This document shows positions 18,421 through 26,439 of a DNA stretch of 64,000 nucleotides, piece after piece. The stretch spans positions 2,294,001-2,358,000 of the forward strand of contig NZ_CP083691.1 in the NCBI RefSeq assembly GCF_020097155.1, written 5' to 3'. The translations under genes were made by a program, and so were the position numbers. The stretch is from Micrococcus porci (GTDB lineage: Bacteria; Actinomycetota; Actinomycetes; Actinomycetales; Micrococcaceae). The notes under the pieces were generated by a model, which ran no database searches, had not been told where the DNA came from, and saw only the letters and a program-made list of their open reading frames with translations. Numbering within the stretch: the stretch's first letter is position 1; each line of letters begins with the position of its first letter.

Positions 18421-19566
18421 TCAGCGCCCGCGGTCGGCGAGCAGGCCCTCCACCAGGTCGAGCAGCCGCCGCGCGGACCGGTCCCAGGTGTAGCCGGCGG
18501 CGTGCTCGGCCGAGGCGCGGGAGGCCGCGGCGAACGCCGCCGGGTCCTCGAGCCCACGCACCCGGGCGGCCAGCGCGGCACCCCGGTCCCCCTCGAGCGG
18601 CACCCCGTTCCAGGCCGCGGTTCCATGGCCGGCGACCTCGCGGAAGATCGGCAGGTCCGAGCAGATCACGGGCGTGCCCTGCGCCTGGGCCTCGGCCACG
18701 GGGAGGCCGAACCCCTCCGCCCGGGAGAGGGTGACGGAGGCGGTGGCGCGACGCAGCAGCGCGGTGTACTCGGCCTCGTCGGTGCCGTCGTGGAAGACCA
18801 CCTCCGCGCCGCGGGCGCCCGCGGCGGCCCGTGCCCGGCGGAGGTGCTCCGCCAGCTCTCGGCGGCGCTCCGCCGTGAGCCGGGAGAGCAGGCGCACCGT
18901 GTACCCGGACAGCAGGGGCACTGCGTCGAGGATCGACTCGACGTCCTTGTAGTCCATGAAGGAGCCCATGTAGAGGAGCTCGCGCGTCGGGGCCGCCTCC
19001 GGGTCCCGGGGCACGCCGGCGGGCTGCGGAGCGTTGGGCACGACGTGCACCGGGCGCCGGGTGAGGCGGTGCGCCGCGATGAGGTCGGCCGTGGTCTGCG
19101 AGACGGTGGCGACGGCGTCGGCCCGGTCGAGGAGGAACCGCTGGGGGGCGTAGCCGAGGTGGTAGAGGCGCCACAGCCAGCGGATCGGCTCGGGCAGGTT
19201 CCGGGGCGGGGTCGGGTACTCGTAGTAGATGAGGTCGTGCAGCGTGAGGATCAGCGCGTAGTCGCGGCCGAGGGACCCCATCGTCTGCATCGGGGAGAAC
19301 ACGACGTCCGGGCGCAGTGCGCGGACCTGGCGGGCCACGAACGGCTCCCCGGCGGAGGTCGGCCCGGTGATCCGGTGCCAGGGCACGCCGTCGGGCAGCA
19401 GCGCCAGCTGGCGCTCGTCACTGATGAGCATCTCCACGCGCAGGCCAGCGGGGTCGGCCAGGCGGTGGACGGCCTCGGTGAGGCTGGCGCCGTAGCGCGA
19501 GATGCCGTCATGGAAGTCGACCCGCGTGTAGCGCGCGTCCATGAGCAGGAGCTGGGAACCGGTCAC
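18421..19566 (-). CDS. glycosyltransferase, GT4 family
   Basis: This 381-residue GT-B fold enzyme has a C-terminal nucleotide-sugar domain: VHVVPNAPQPAGVPRDP, LLYMGSFMDYKDVESILDA and SRAEGFGLPVAEAQAQGTPVICSD with the E-x7-E motif of GT4 retaining enzymes. The N-terminal acceptor domain starts LLLMDARYTRVDFHDGISRY. The GTG at 19566 sits six bases after a TAGCGT -10, which suggests a leaderless message. It converges with the M23 gene with a 19-bp gap. The sugar and acceptor are unknown; envelope glycan synthesis is likely. Confidence 0.87.
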   Translation of the reverse strand: MTGSQLLLMDARYTRVDFHDGISRYGASLTEAVHRLADPAGLRVEMLISDERQLALLPDGVPWHRITGPTSAGEPFVARQVRALRPDVVFSPMQTMGSLGRDYALILTLHDLIYYEYPTPPRNLPEPIRWLWRLYHLGYAPQRFLLDRADAVATVSQTTADLIAAHRLTRRPVHVVPNAPQPAGVPRDPEAAPTRELLYMGSFMDYKDVESILDAVPLLSGYTVRLLSRLTAERRRELAEHLRRARAAAGARGAEVVFHDGTDEAEYTALLRRATASVTLSRAEGFGLPVAEAQAQGTPVICSDLPIFREVAGHGTAAWNGVPLEGDRGAALAARVRGLEDPAAFAAASRASAEHAAGYTWDRSARRLLDLVEGLLADRGR

Positions 19567-19572
19567 GGCACC

Positions 19573-19578
19573 ACGCTA
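19573..19578 (-). promoter_or_regulatory. -10 hexamer TAGCGT, leaderless start of the GT4 gene
   Basis: On the minus strand, TAGCGT ends six bases before the GTG at 19566. Confidence 0.55.
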
Positions 19579-19712
19579 GCGGGGCACCAGCGAGTCGTGA
19601 TCCGGCCGTGACCTGAAGCGGCGATCGTGATCTTCTGCACTCCCAACACGCGTGACCGATGCCGAATTTCTTCCCTGACATGGGATGTTGCTGGGTTAAC
19701 TGCTCGTTCATG

Positions 19713-19740
19713 TTGCGTTTCTATAACGATCCGGTACGTT
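19713..19740 (+). promoter_or_regulatory. putative promoter of the LysM-NlpC/P60 gene
   Basis: TTGCGT (19713-19718) and TACGTT (19735-19740) are separated by 16 bases and lie in the only AT-richer part of the 333-bp gap before the gene. That would give a leader of about 150 bases. I looked for the conserved core of the c-di-AMP (ydaO) riboswitch, often found before such hydrolase genes, and did not find it. Confidence 0.4.
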
Positions 19741-19899
19741 TGGTCACGGAGAGGTTGCGAAGCCTCACCTCACCGGCGGGCGCACTCGCGCGACCGCCAC
19801 CGGACATCACTCACCCCCAGCCCCTCGACGTCATTCCCCGGCACTGCGCTTCCCCTCGCCTGCGCCGCGTCCGACGCTGGCCACCTCTGGGAGCCCACC

Positions 19900-20763
19900 A
19901 TGCCCGAAGCCCTCCTCACCCCTGCCCGCCGCCCCCGCGCCGCCGCGGCATCCCTCGCCCTCGCCCTCGGCGCCGGTGCCGGCGTCACCGCCGGCGCCGC
20001 GGTGATCGCCCCGCAGGCCGTGGCCGCCGAGACCTACACCGTCCAGGCCGGCGACGGCTGGTGGATCATCTCGCAGCGCACCGGCGTCTCCATGGCCACC
20101 CTGATGCAGCTCAACGGCATGACCTCCGCCGACATGCTGCACCCGGGCATGGTCCTCAAGACCAGCGGCACGGTCACGGCCGCCGCCGGCACGTACACCG
20201 TCAAGGCCGGCGACGGCTGGTACGCCATCTCCCGCGCCACCGGCGTCCCGGTCTCCACGCTGACCTCGCTCAACGGGATGACCATCACCTCGATGCTGTA
20301 CCCGGGCATGGTCCTCAAGACCACCGGGACCCCGGCCTCCACGGCTCCTGCTCCGGCTCCGGCGCCGGCCCCCGTGGTCCGCCAGTCCTCCAAGCAGGCC
20401 GCGATCGACTTCGCCGTCGCCAAGGTCAACGACCCGAACACGTACTACGCCTGGGGCGGCAACGGCCCCTACGGCTACGACTGCTCCGGCCTGACCAAGG
20501 CCGCGTTCGCCGCCGCCGGCATCACCATCCCGCGCGTCTCCCACGACCAGTACGTCAACGCCCCGGCCTACGCCCCGCTGTCCCAGGCGCAGCCCGGTGA
20601 CCTCGTGTTCTGGGCCAACCAGTCCACGGGCCGCGTCTACCACGTCGCCGTGTACATCGGGAACGGCAAGGTCGCCCACGCCCTCAACACCACGGACGAC
20701 CTGGTCATCACGTCCACGGACGTCATGACCTCCAACCGCCTCGCCGTGGTCGGCCGCTACTGA
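19900..20763 (+). CDS. secreted peptidoglycan hydrolase, two LysM plus NlpC/P60
   Basis: This 287-residue cell-wall enzyme has a signal peptide ending about AVAAETYTV. Two LysM repeats follow (residues 45-88 and 99-142: YTVQAGDGWWIISQRTGVS and YTVKAGDGWYAISRATGVP), then an Ala-Pro linker. The C-terminal NlpC/P60 domain has catalytic C195 in YGYDCSGLT, H248 in YHVAVYIG and third polar residue H260. LysM binds glycan and NlpC/P60 cuts the stem peptide, so it likely acts in daughter-cell separation or wall turnover. The ATG at 19900 starts right before the signal peptide. Confidence 0.94.
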   Translation: MPEALLTPARRPRAAAASLALALGAGAGVTAGAAVIAPQAVAAETYTVQAGDGWWIISQRTGVSMATLMQLNGMTSADMLHPGMVLKTSGTVTAAAGTYTVKAGDGWYAISRATGVPVSTLTSLNGMTITSMLYPGMVLKTTGTPASTAPAPAPAPAPVVRQSSKQAAIDFAVAKVNDPNTYYAWGGNGPYGYDCSGLTKAAFAAAGITIPRVSHDQYVNAPAYAPLSQAQPGDLVFWANQSTGRVYHVAVYIGNGKVAHALNTTDDLVITSTDVMTSNRLAVVGRY

Positions 20764-20786
20764 GCCGCCCCGCCCCGCGGACGACG

Positions 20787-20821
20787 TCGGCCCCCGCCCT
20801 GGACTCCAGGGCGGGGGCCGA
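20787..20821. terminator. bidirectional hairpin terminator
   Basis: A 17-base inverted repeat (TCGGCCCCCGCCCTGGA and its complement) with a one-base centre lies between two convergent genes and could stop transcription from both sides. Confidence 0.8.
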
Positions 20822-20899
20822 TCTGCACTCCCGGCAGGGCGAAACGGGCACTCTTCGACGCGGCCGACGGTGCGCGGACCGCGCCCGGGTCCGCGACCC

Positions 20900-21523
20900 C
20901 TACGGGGCGCCGGGCGTGAGGCGTCGGGCCAGCGCATAGGCCGGGCTGCGCGCCGCGGCCCAGAAGTCGCTCCACCACAGCCCCACGGGCGGGCGCAGCG
21001 GGTCGAAGCGCACCACGACGTCGGCCGGCCCGCCCAGCACCACGCGCGCCCGGTCGACCCACGGGCCGCCGTCGAGGGAAGTCAGGATCCCCACCTCGTC
21101 ACCACGGACCTGCGCACCGACGTCGACCGCCCCCAGGCGGCAGTGGAGCGGCAGCAGCGTGGTGAGCGGGTCCACGGCGCCGGGGACGCGGGGCGCGAGC
21201 AGCCGCCGGGTGAACGGACCCGTGCCCGTGGAGGCGAACAGGAGCGCGCCGCCGTCCGCGAACCGCAGGGCCAGGCCGGTGAAGTCGGGCAGCGGCTCGG
21301 GCAGGCCCACCGCCCGGGAGGTGCGGGCGAGGACCGGGGTGTCCCCCGCGGCGGCGAAGGCCGCGATCCCGGACTCCGGCCACGCCGCGTGCACGCGCCA
21401 GGTGGCGCGGCGCGTCCGCCCGCGCGGATGGAGCGGCTGGCGGCGGGGCAGCATGGCGGGTGCGTTGGCGACGACGGCGAGCACGGCGCCCAGCGCTCGG
21501 CCGGAGATCGTGGCGGGGTCCAT
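20900..21523 (-). CDS. conserved hypothetical protein
   Basis: This 207-residue protein has coherent segments (FTGLALRFADGGALLFASTG, LGAVDVGAQVRGDEVGILTSLDGGPW, VVVRFDPLRPPVGLWWSDFW) but no domain I can name with confidence; similar actinobacterial proteins are sometimes labelled phosphodiesterase without evidence. I chose the ATG at 21523 because TAGCGT (21531-21536) ends seven bases upstream and the frame before it is not protein-like. No membrane segment or signal peptide is obvious. Confidence 0.65.
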   Translation of the reverse strand: MDPATISGRALGAVLAVVANAPAMLPRRQPLHPRGRTRRATWRVHAAWPESGIAAFAAAGDTPVLARTSRAVGLPEPLPDFTGLALRFADGGALLFASTGTGPFTRRLLAPRVPGAVDPLTTLLPLHCRLGAVDVGAQVRGDEVGILTSLDGGPWVDRARVVLGGPADVVVRFDPLRPPVGLWWSDFWAAARSPAYALARRLTPGAP

Positions 21524-21530
21524 GCGCACC

Positions 21531-21536
21531 ACGCTA
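21531..21536 (-). promoter_or_regulatory. -10 hexamer TAGCGT, leaderless start
   Basis: On the minus strand, TAGCGT ends seven bases before the ATG at 21523. Confidence 0.5.
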
Positions 21537-21765
21537 GGGGGCGCCCCGCGCCGGCGGCACCCGTGAGGCCCGCGGGGCCGCCGCCTGACGCGCGACGGGT
21601 GGGGGCCGCACGCGCGGGCCGCGGAGGTCGGCGAGCCCCCGCCCTGGGCCCGTGGCCGTCCGGCCTGCTTCACTGAGACGCCGACGACGCAGGCGCGCGC
21701 CGCCTCGTTGGCCCCATGCGGGCCCCGGGCCCGCGACCCACCATGCACAAGGAGCGGTGGGACCC

Positions 21766-21918
21766 ATGAGCGACCAGCAGTCCCCCGAGGCGAAGAACTC
21801 CGACGCCCCCGGCGACCAGGACGAGGCCATGCAGCGGCAGGCTCCCGCCCAGGTCGACTGCCTGGCGGAGAAGGCCGAGGAGGAGGCCGAGCAGGACAAG
21901 GGCGGCTACGACCACTGA
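21766..21918 (+). CDS. small acidic protein (50 aa)
   Basis: A 50-codon frame starts at ATG 21766, with AAGGAG 11 bases upstream, and ends just before a strong hairpin terminator. The product is very hydrophilic (many D, E, Q, K) with one cysteine and no membrane segment: MSDQQSPEAKNSD at the start and EEAEQDKGGYDH at the end. The ribosome-binding site, composition and terminator support a real small gene. Function unknown. Confidence 0.6.
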   Translation: MSDQQSPEAKNSDAPGDQDEAMQRQAPAQVDCLAEKAEEEAEQDKGGYDH

Positions 21919-21928
21919 GCCGCGCGGA

Positions 21929-21962
21929 CGAAGGCCCCCCAGCAGCGGCTGAGGGGCCTTCG
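21929..21962 (+). terminator. hairpin terminator after the small acidic gene
   Basis: Arms CGAAGGCCCC and GGGGCCTTCG with a 14-base loop lie ten bases after the stop codon. It could also serve the leftward tRNA gene. Confidence 0.8.
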
Positions 21963-21977
21963 TCATCCGGCTCGCGG

Positions 21978-22051
21978 TAGGGCGTGCGGGGCTTGAACCC
22001 GCGACCCAGGGATTATGAGTCCCTTGCTCTGACCGACTGAGCTAACGCCCC
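21978..22051 (-). tRNA. tRNA-Met (anticodon CAT)
   Basis: The 74-base cloverleaf folds completely: acceptor GGGGCGT with ACGCCCT (first pair G-U), D stem GCTC/GAGC, anticodon stem AGGGA/TCCCT around CTCATAA, T stem GCGGG/CCCGC with TTCAAGC loop, discriminator A. CAT is the anticodon of methionine tRNAs, but also of the ATA-reading isoleucine tRNA before lysidine modification. Micrococcus luteus is reported to leave ATA unassigned, so elongator tRNA-Met is the better call. A TAGGAT (22077-22082) lies 26 bases upstream. Confidence 0.92.
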
Positions 22052-22076
22052 GGGGTCCCGCGGACGGGACCCGGCC

Positions 22077-22082
22077 ATCCTA
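22077..22082 (-). promoter_or_regulatory. putative -10 (TAGGAT) of the tRNA gene
   Basis: TAGGAT on the minus strand lies 26 bases before the mature 5' end. A GGGTCCCG/CGGGACCC inverted repeat in between could form a 5' leader hairpin. Confidence 0.45.
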
Positions 22083-22135
22083 GCCAGGCCCGCACGTCGG
22101 GAACGGACGGCGGGGATGGCCGCGGCCCGCAGCGC

Positions 22136-23356
22136 TCAGAGGGCGGCGCGGATCTCCGCCGGCGTGGCCCCGCGGTACAGGCGCTCGAAGAGGTCCACGG
22201 TCTTGGCCTGCGAGTGGCGCACCGCCTTGGCGTGGGAGGCCTCCCCCATGGCCGCCCGCCCGGCCTCGGGGAGGTCGAGGACGCGCGCGATCCGCTCCGC
22301 CAGAGCCACGTGGTCGCCCGGCGGGAACAGCCAGCCGTTGACGCCGTCGTCCACCAGGTGCGGCAGCGCCAGCGCGTCCGCGAGGACGACCGGGGTGGAG
22401 GCGCTCATGGCCTCGAGGGAGACGAGCGACTGCAGCTCGGCCGTGCCAGGCTGGCAGAACACGTCCGCACGGAGGTAGGCCGTGTGCAGCTCCGCGTCGG
22501 AGACGTGGCCGAGGCGGCGGACACGGTCGGCCACCCCCTCCTCCGCGATCACGGCGTCCAGGGCGGTGCGCTGCTCGCCGTCGCCCACGATCTCCGCGTG
22601 CACGTCCAGGTCCGGGCGGGTGCGCGCCAGGTGGGCGACGGCCCGCACCAGCACGTCCACGTGCTTCTCCACGGCCAGGCGGCCCACGAAGAGCACGGTC
22701 GGGTGAGCCGCACGCTCGACGACCTCGCCCGGGGCGAGCTCATAGGCGCTCGCGTCGATGCCGTTGGAGATCGGCAGCACGCGGTCCAGGCCGGCGTGCT
22801 CCGCCATCGCGGCGGCCGCCAGGGCGGTCGGCGTGGTGACGGCCGCGCCCTTGCCCATGAGCCGGCCCATGTCCCGCCAGGAGTTCTTCGAGACGATGTT
22901 CAGAAACCACTGCGGGAACGGGAGGAACGGCTCGAGGTTCTCCGGCATGAAGTGGTTGGTGGAGACGGTCCGGATGCGCCGCCGATCGGCCACGTTGATG
23001 GCGGCCTCTCCGATCATGTAGTGGCACTGCGCGTGCACGACGTCCGGGCGGACCTCCGCGAGGATCCGGTCGATGGAGCGGGACGCGTGCCAGGGGAACA
23101 CCAGCCGGTAGTACTCGTGGGTGAAGGCGCGGTGGGACTCCAGCCGGTGGACGGTGGCCTCGGGACGCTCCTCCACGGTGTCCGGGCCCGGCTCGTTGCG
23201 GGCGGCGATCACGTGCACCCGGTGGCCCCGCTCGTGGAGGGCGGACGCGAGGCGGAAGCAGAAGACGGCGGCCCCGTTGACGTCCGGCGGGTAGGTGTCC
23301 GCGGCGATCACGACGGTGAGCGGGCGCTCCTGGGCAGGGCGGGCGCTGCTGGTCAC
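22136..23356 (-). CDS. glycosyltransferase, GT4 family (mannosyltransferase-like)
   Basis: This 406-residue GT-B glycosyltransferase starts with TVVIAADTYPPDVNGAAVF, the usual N-terminal Gly-rich loop of actinobacterial mannosyl- and glucosyl-transferases. The C-terminal domain has VLPISNGIDASAYE, TVLFVGRLAVEKHVDVLV and FCQPGTAELQSLVSLEAMSA with the E-x7-E motif. The GTG at 23356 overlaps the stop of the DMT-transporter gene (GTGA), so the two are coupled. Micrococcus makes a mannosylated lipoglycan, so a role in lipomannan or glycolipid synthesis is plausible but not shown. Confidence 0.87.
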   Translation of the reverse strand: MTSSARPAQERPLTVVIAADTYPPDVNGAAVFCFRLASALHERGHRVHVIAARNEPGPDTVEERPEATVHRLESHRAFTHEYYRLVFPWHASRSIDRILAEVRPDVVHAQCHYMIGEAAINVADRRRIRTVSTNHFMPENLEPFLPFPQWFLNIVSKNSWRDMGRLMGKGAAVTTPTALAAAAMAEHAGLDRVLPISNGIDASAYELAPGEVVERAAHPTVLFVGRLAVEKHVDVLVRAVAHLARTRPDLDVHAEIVGDGEQRTALDAVIAEEGVADRVRRLGHVSDAELHTAYLRADVFCQPGTAELQSLVSLEAMSASTPVVLADALALPHLVDDGVNGWLFPPGDHVALAERIARVLDLPEAGRAAMGEASHAKAVRHSQAKTVDLFERLYRGATPAEIRAAL

Positions 23357-24258
23357 GGGGTGGTCTCTCCTGGGGTGTCGGCGACGCGGCGCTCCTCCCT
23401 GCGGGCCAGCACGTCCGGGTGGCTGCGGGAGAGCCGTACGATCCCCACGGTAGCAACCGCCGCGGCGGCCAGGAGGCAGGGCCCCACCCACCAGGGCGCG
23501 TCCGGGCGCATCTCCCCGAGCACCAGGACGCCGACCAGCACGCCGACCATCGGGTCCACCACCGTGAGCCCGGCGACCACGAGGTCCGGCGGCCCGTGCC
23601 GGTACGCGGTCTGCACGAACCACACGCCCAGGACCGCCCCGGCCACGAGAACGGCCAGCACGCCCCACGCCGGCGGGCGGCCGTCCACGAGCCGCACCGC
23701 GGACATGCGCACGCACACCGCCACGAATCCGTAGAGCACCCCGGCCGCGACGATCGGCACGAGCGCGCTCCGGCGTCCCCGGAGCGCCAGCGCGGCGACC
23801 AGACCGACCACCACCACCCCGGCGGCGATCCACGCCGTGAGGGTCTCCTGGTCCGCATCGGGGACCGGGTTGGGGAGCGTCGCCTGCACCGTGACGACGA
23901 CGAAGGCCGCCGAGCCCAGCGTGCACGCCGCGACCGCCCGCCACGTGGCCGGGTCGACCCGCAGGCCGGCCACGCGAGCGTGCACGAGCGTCGTGACCAC
24001 CACCGCGACGGCCCCGAGGGGCTGCACCACTGTCAGGGGCGCCCACGCCAGGGCGATCACGTTCAGGACGATGCCCGCCAGCATCAGCACACCGCCGACC
24101 AGCCACACGGGCGAGGTCAGCAGCCGCAGAGCCCCTCCGCGGCCCGGGCGTGCTCCGTCCCCGCGCTCGAGGGCACGCACGCCGGACGCCTGCCGCTCGC
24201 TGCCCAGGGCGAGGAAGAGGGCCCCCGTCAGGGCGCACAGGATGGGCACCAGGTACAC
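23353..24258 (-). CDS. DMT-superfamily membrane transporter
   Basis: This 301-residue protein has about nine or ten hydrophobic helices (YLVPILCALTGALFLALGS at the start, PVWLVGGVLMLAGIVLNVIAL, GPPDLVVAGLTVVDPMVGVLVG) in the EamA/NIPA-like pattern. Coupling by a four-base overlap to a glycosyltransferase suggests transport of a sugar, lipid or cofactor linked to envelope glycan synthesis, but the family covers many substrates. The ATG at 24258 begins directly with the first helix. Confidence 0.78.
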   Translation of the reverse strand: MYLVPILCALTGALFLALGSERQASGVRALERGDGARPGRGGALRLLTSPVWLVGGVLMLAGIVLNVIALAWAPLTVVQPLGAVAVVVTTLVHARVAGLRVDPATWRAVAACTLGSAAFVVVTVQATLPNPVPDADQETLTAWIAAGVVVVGLVAALALRGRRSALVPIVAAGVLYGFVAVCVRMSAVRLVDGRPPAWGVLAVLVAGAVLGVWFVQTAYRHGPPDLVVAGLTVVDPMVGVLVGVLVLGEMRPDAPWWVGPCLLAAAAVATVGIVRLSRSHPDVLARREERRVADTPGETTP

Positions 24259-24336
24259 GTCGCCTCCTCGCTCGCGCCCGGCGGTCCGGGCCCGCCCCGC
24301 CCGTGCGGGTTTCTCGTCCGCCTCCCACCCTACCGA

Positions 24337-24378
24337 CGACGACGCCCCGCCCCTCCGGAGAGGGACGGGGCGTCGTCG
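24337..24378 (-). terminator. hairpin terminator after the holin-X-like gene
   Basis: An 18-bp stem with one mismatch (arms CGACGACGCCCCG plus CCCTC and the complement) and loop CGGA lies 17 bp beyond the stop codon at 24395. It shares its arm sequence with the terminator at 15577-15609. Confidence 0.8.
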
Positions 24379-24394
24379 GGTGCGGGCGGGCGGC

Positions 24395-25315
24395 TCAGCC
24401 CTTGCGTCCGCGCAGGCGCGAGGCCAGCACGGCGAACGCGGTGCCGGAGGCGCCGAGCAGGGCCAGCGGCTGCCAGCGCTCCTTCACGTAATCCTCGGCG
24501 GCGGCGGTCTGCTCACCGGCGCGGGCGGCCGTGGTGAACGGCGCGGTCTGCTCGGTGGCGTGGGCGGTGTCCGGGGTGGTGCCGCGCAGCTTGCGCTGGG
24601 CGGTGAACGCGGCGACCTGGCCCTTCACGCTGGTCTTCTCGTCCAGGCCGGAGCGGATGTCGCCCAGGTGGCGGCGGCGCAGCTCGGCGCGGCGGCGGAC
24701 CTCGTCCTCGGAGGCGTCGTCCTTGGCGGGGTGGGGAGCGGCGAGGCCGTCCTTGCGGGCCTGCTTGTTCTCCTCCTTCTCCACCTTCTTGCGCTCCGCC
24801 TCGCGCTGCTTCTCCAGGCGCTTGGCCTCGGCGCGCTCGGCCTTCAGGCGGTCGTACTCGGCCGGGTCGAAGTCGTTGCCCTCCTTGAGGTAGCCGAGGT
24901 CGTACTCGAGGTTGCGCACGGTCTCCTGCGGAACCAGGGGCATGGCGCCCTTGATCTGCATGGCGCCGACGCCGGCGAGCACGAGGCCCAGCACGAGGAA
25001 GACGAGGGCGACCATCAGCGCCGGGAACCAGAACGGCGGGTTCGCGAACGCGCCGATCAGCGCGACCACCAGGGCGATGGTCATGAGGGCGAGGAAGAAC
25101 AGGCCCACGACGGCCAGCGCGGCCCCGATGCCGGCCTTCTTGCCCTTGGCGGCGGCCTGGCCCTTCGCGAGCGCCAGCTCGTCCTTGAGCTGCAGCGGCA
25201 ACAGGCGCACGACGGCGGCGAGCAGGTCGGTCAGGGAGCTGGCGCGGGTCTGGGGCGTGACCGGCGTGGTGGGGCGGGGCGCGCGCGGCGCTGCCGTGGG
25301 TGCGGCGTGGGACAT
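24395..25315 (-). CDS. phage holin family (actinobacterial holin-X, DUF1469-like) membrane protein
   Basis: This 306-residue protein starts with a Pro/Ala-rich segment, then SSLTDLLAAVVRLLPLQLKDELALAK, two adjacent hydrophobic helices (GIGAALAVVGLFFLALMTIALVVALIGAF and a second), and a long Lys/Glu/Arg-rich coiled-coil-like region (AEYDRLKAERAEAKRLEKQREAERK in parts). This is the layout of PF07332 proteins, called holin-X but encoded by bacterial chromosomes without phage genes. A structural role at the membrane is more likely than lysis. The ATG at 25315 is the first in a well-conserved frame. Confidence 0.78.
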   Translation of the reverse strand: MSHAAPTAAPRAPRPTTPVTPQTRASSLTDLLAAVVRLLPLQLKDELALAKGQAAAKGKKAGIGAALAVVGLFFLALMTIALVVALIGAFANPPFWFPALMVALVFLVLGLVLAGVGAMQIKGAMPLVPQETVRNLEYDLGYLKEGNDFDPAEYDRLKAERAEAKRLEKQREAERKKVEKEENKQARKDGLAAPHPAKDDASEDEVRRRAELRRRHLGDIRSGLDEKTSVKGQVAAFTAQRKLRGTTPDTAHATEQTAPFTTAARAGEQTAAAEDYVKERWQPLALLGASGTAFAVLASRLRGRKG

Positions 25316-25490
25316 GGCAGGGAGGCCTTCCGTTGCATTCTCGTCAGGTCACGGCGGCCCGAGGCCGTCCGGACGGGGCGGTTCTGCGGCTCACGCTATC
25401 ACCGCCCGCCCCCGCCGGTCCGGGGGTGGGCGCCTGGGGACCCGCGCGCTCTCCGCGCGCGGATCCGCAGGTCGGGCCGGGTCGGACGGC

Positions 25491-26324
25491 TCAGAAGGTG
25501 ATCGAGGCCGGGTCCGGGCCGATGCGGCCGTCGGCGCGGTCGAGCCCGCGGATCTGGTCGACCTCCTCCGCGGTGAGCTCCAGCTCCGCCGCGGTCAGGT
25601 TGGAGACGATGCGCTCGGGGGTCACGGACTTGGGGATGACCACGAAACCCTCGGCGAGGTGCCAGGCGATGACGACCTGGGCCGGCGTCGCTCCGTGGGC
25701 CTCGGCGATGGCCGTGATCACCGGATCGGAGAGCAGCTCGCCGCCCTGGCCGAGCGGGGACCAGGACTCGTGCACGATCCCGTGGCGGGACTCGACCTCG
25801 CGCAGCTCGCGCTGCTGCCAGTAGGGGTGCGTCTCCACCTGGTGGATCACGGGGACCACGCCGGTGGCGGAGATGATCTCCTCGAGCTGCTCCGCGGGGA
25901 AGTTGGAGACGCCGATCGAGCGCGCCCTGCCCTGGCGCTGCGCCTCGATGAGCGCCTTCCACGTGTCCACGTACTTCCCCTGGGCCGGCTTGGCCCAATG
26001 GATCAGCCAGAGGTCCACGTAGTCCGTGCCGAGCTTGGCGAGCGAGGCCTCGAGGGCGGCGAGGGCCTCGTCGTACCCCTGGTCGGAGTTCCACACCTTG
26101 GTGGTGATGAACAGCTCCTCGCGCGGCACGCCGGCGGCGGCGACGGCGCGTCCGACGCCCTCCTCGTTGCCGTAGACGGCGGCGGTGTCGATGTGCCGGT
26201 AGCCGGCGCGGACGGCCTGCTCGACGACGTCGGCGGCCACCGCGTCCTCGACCTGCCACACGCCGTAGCCGAGCTGCGGGATGGACTGGCCGTCACGGAA
26301 CGGGGTCTGCGGGACGGTGGTCAT
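25491..26324 (-). CDS. aldo/keto reductase
   Basis: This 277-residue NADPH-dependent oxidoreductase of the AKR family (2,5-diketo-gluconate reductase-like branch) is a TIM barrel. Catalytic residues are recognisable: Asp and Tyr in HIDTAAVYGNE, Lys in FITTKVWN, His in LWLIHW. The C-terminal cofactor loop includes VVIPKSVTPERI. The ATG at 26324 follows AGGAGG by seven bases, so the 22 upstream codons are not used. Its natural substrate is unknown. Confidence 0.93.
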   Translation of the reverse strand: MTTVPQTPFRDGQSIPQLGYGVWQVEDAVAADVVEQAVRAGYRHIDTAAVYGNEEGVGRAVAAAGVPREELFITTKVWNSDQGYDEALAALEASLAKLGTDYVDLWLIHWAKPAQGKYVDTWKALIEAQRQGRARSIGVSNFPAEQLEEIISATGVVPVIHQVETHPYWQQRELREVESRHGIVHESWSPLGQGGELLSDPVITAIAEAHGATPAQVVIAWHLAEGFVVIPKSVTPERIVSNLTAAELELTAEEVDQIRGLDRADGRIGPDPASITF

Positions 26325-26427
26325 GGTGTTCCTCCTGGGGATCGGCGGACGTGCTTCCACCTGGGGCAACGGGCCCGTGGCCCCGCCCATTCCCGGGCGG
26401 GGGCGCCGTCGTGTCCGGGCCGCTGAC

Positions 26428-26433
26428 TAGGAT
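26428..26433 (+). promoter_or_regulatory. -10 hexamer TAGGAT, leaderless start
   Basis: TAGGAT ends six bases before the ATG at 26440. Confidence 0.6.
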
Positions 26434-26439
26434 CGACGG

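Noticed and set aside
19583..19899. Possible c-di-AMP (ydaO) riboswitch before the LysM-NlpC/P60 gene
   Set aside because: Such hydrolase genes often have one in actinobacteria, but the conserved GGGTGAAT-type and CCGAACCCG-type cores are absent here.
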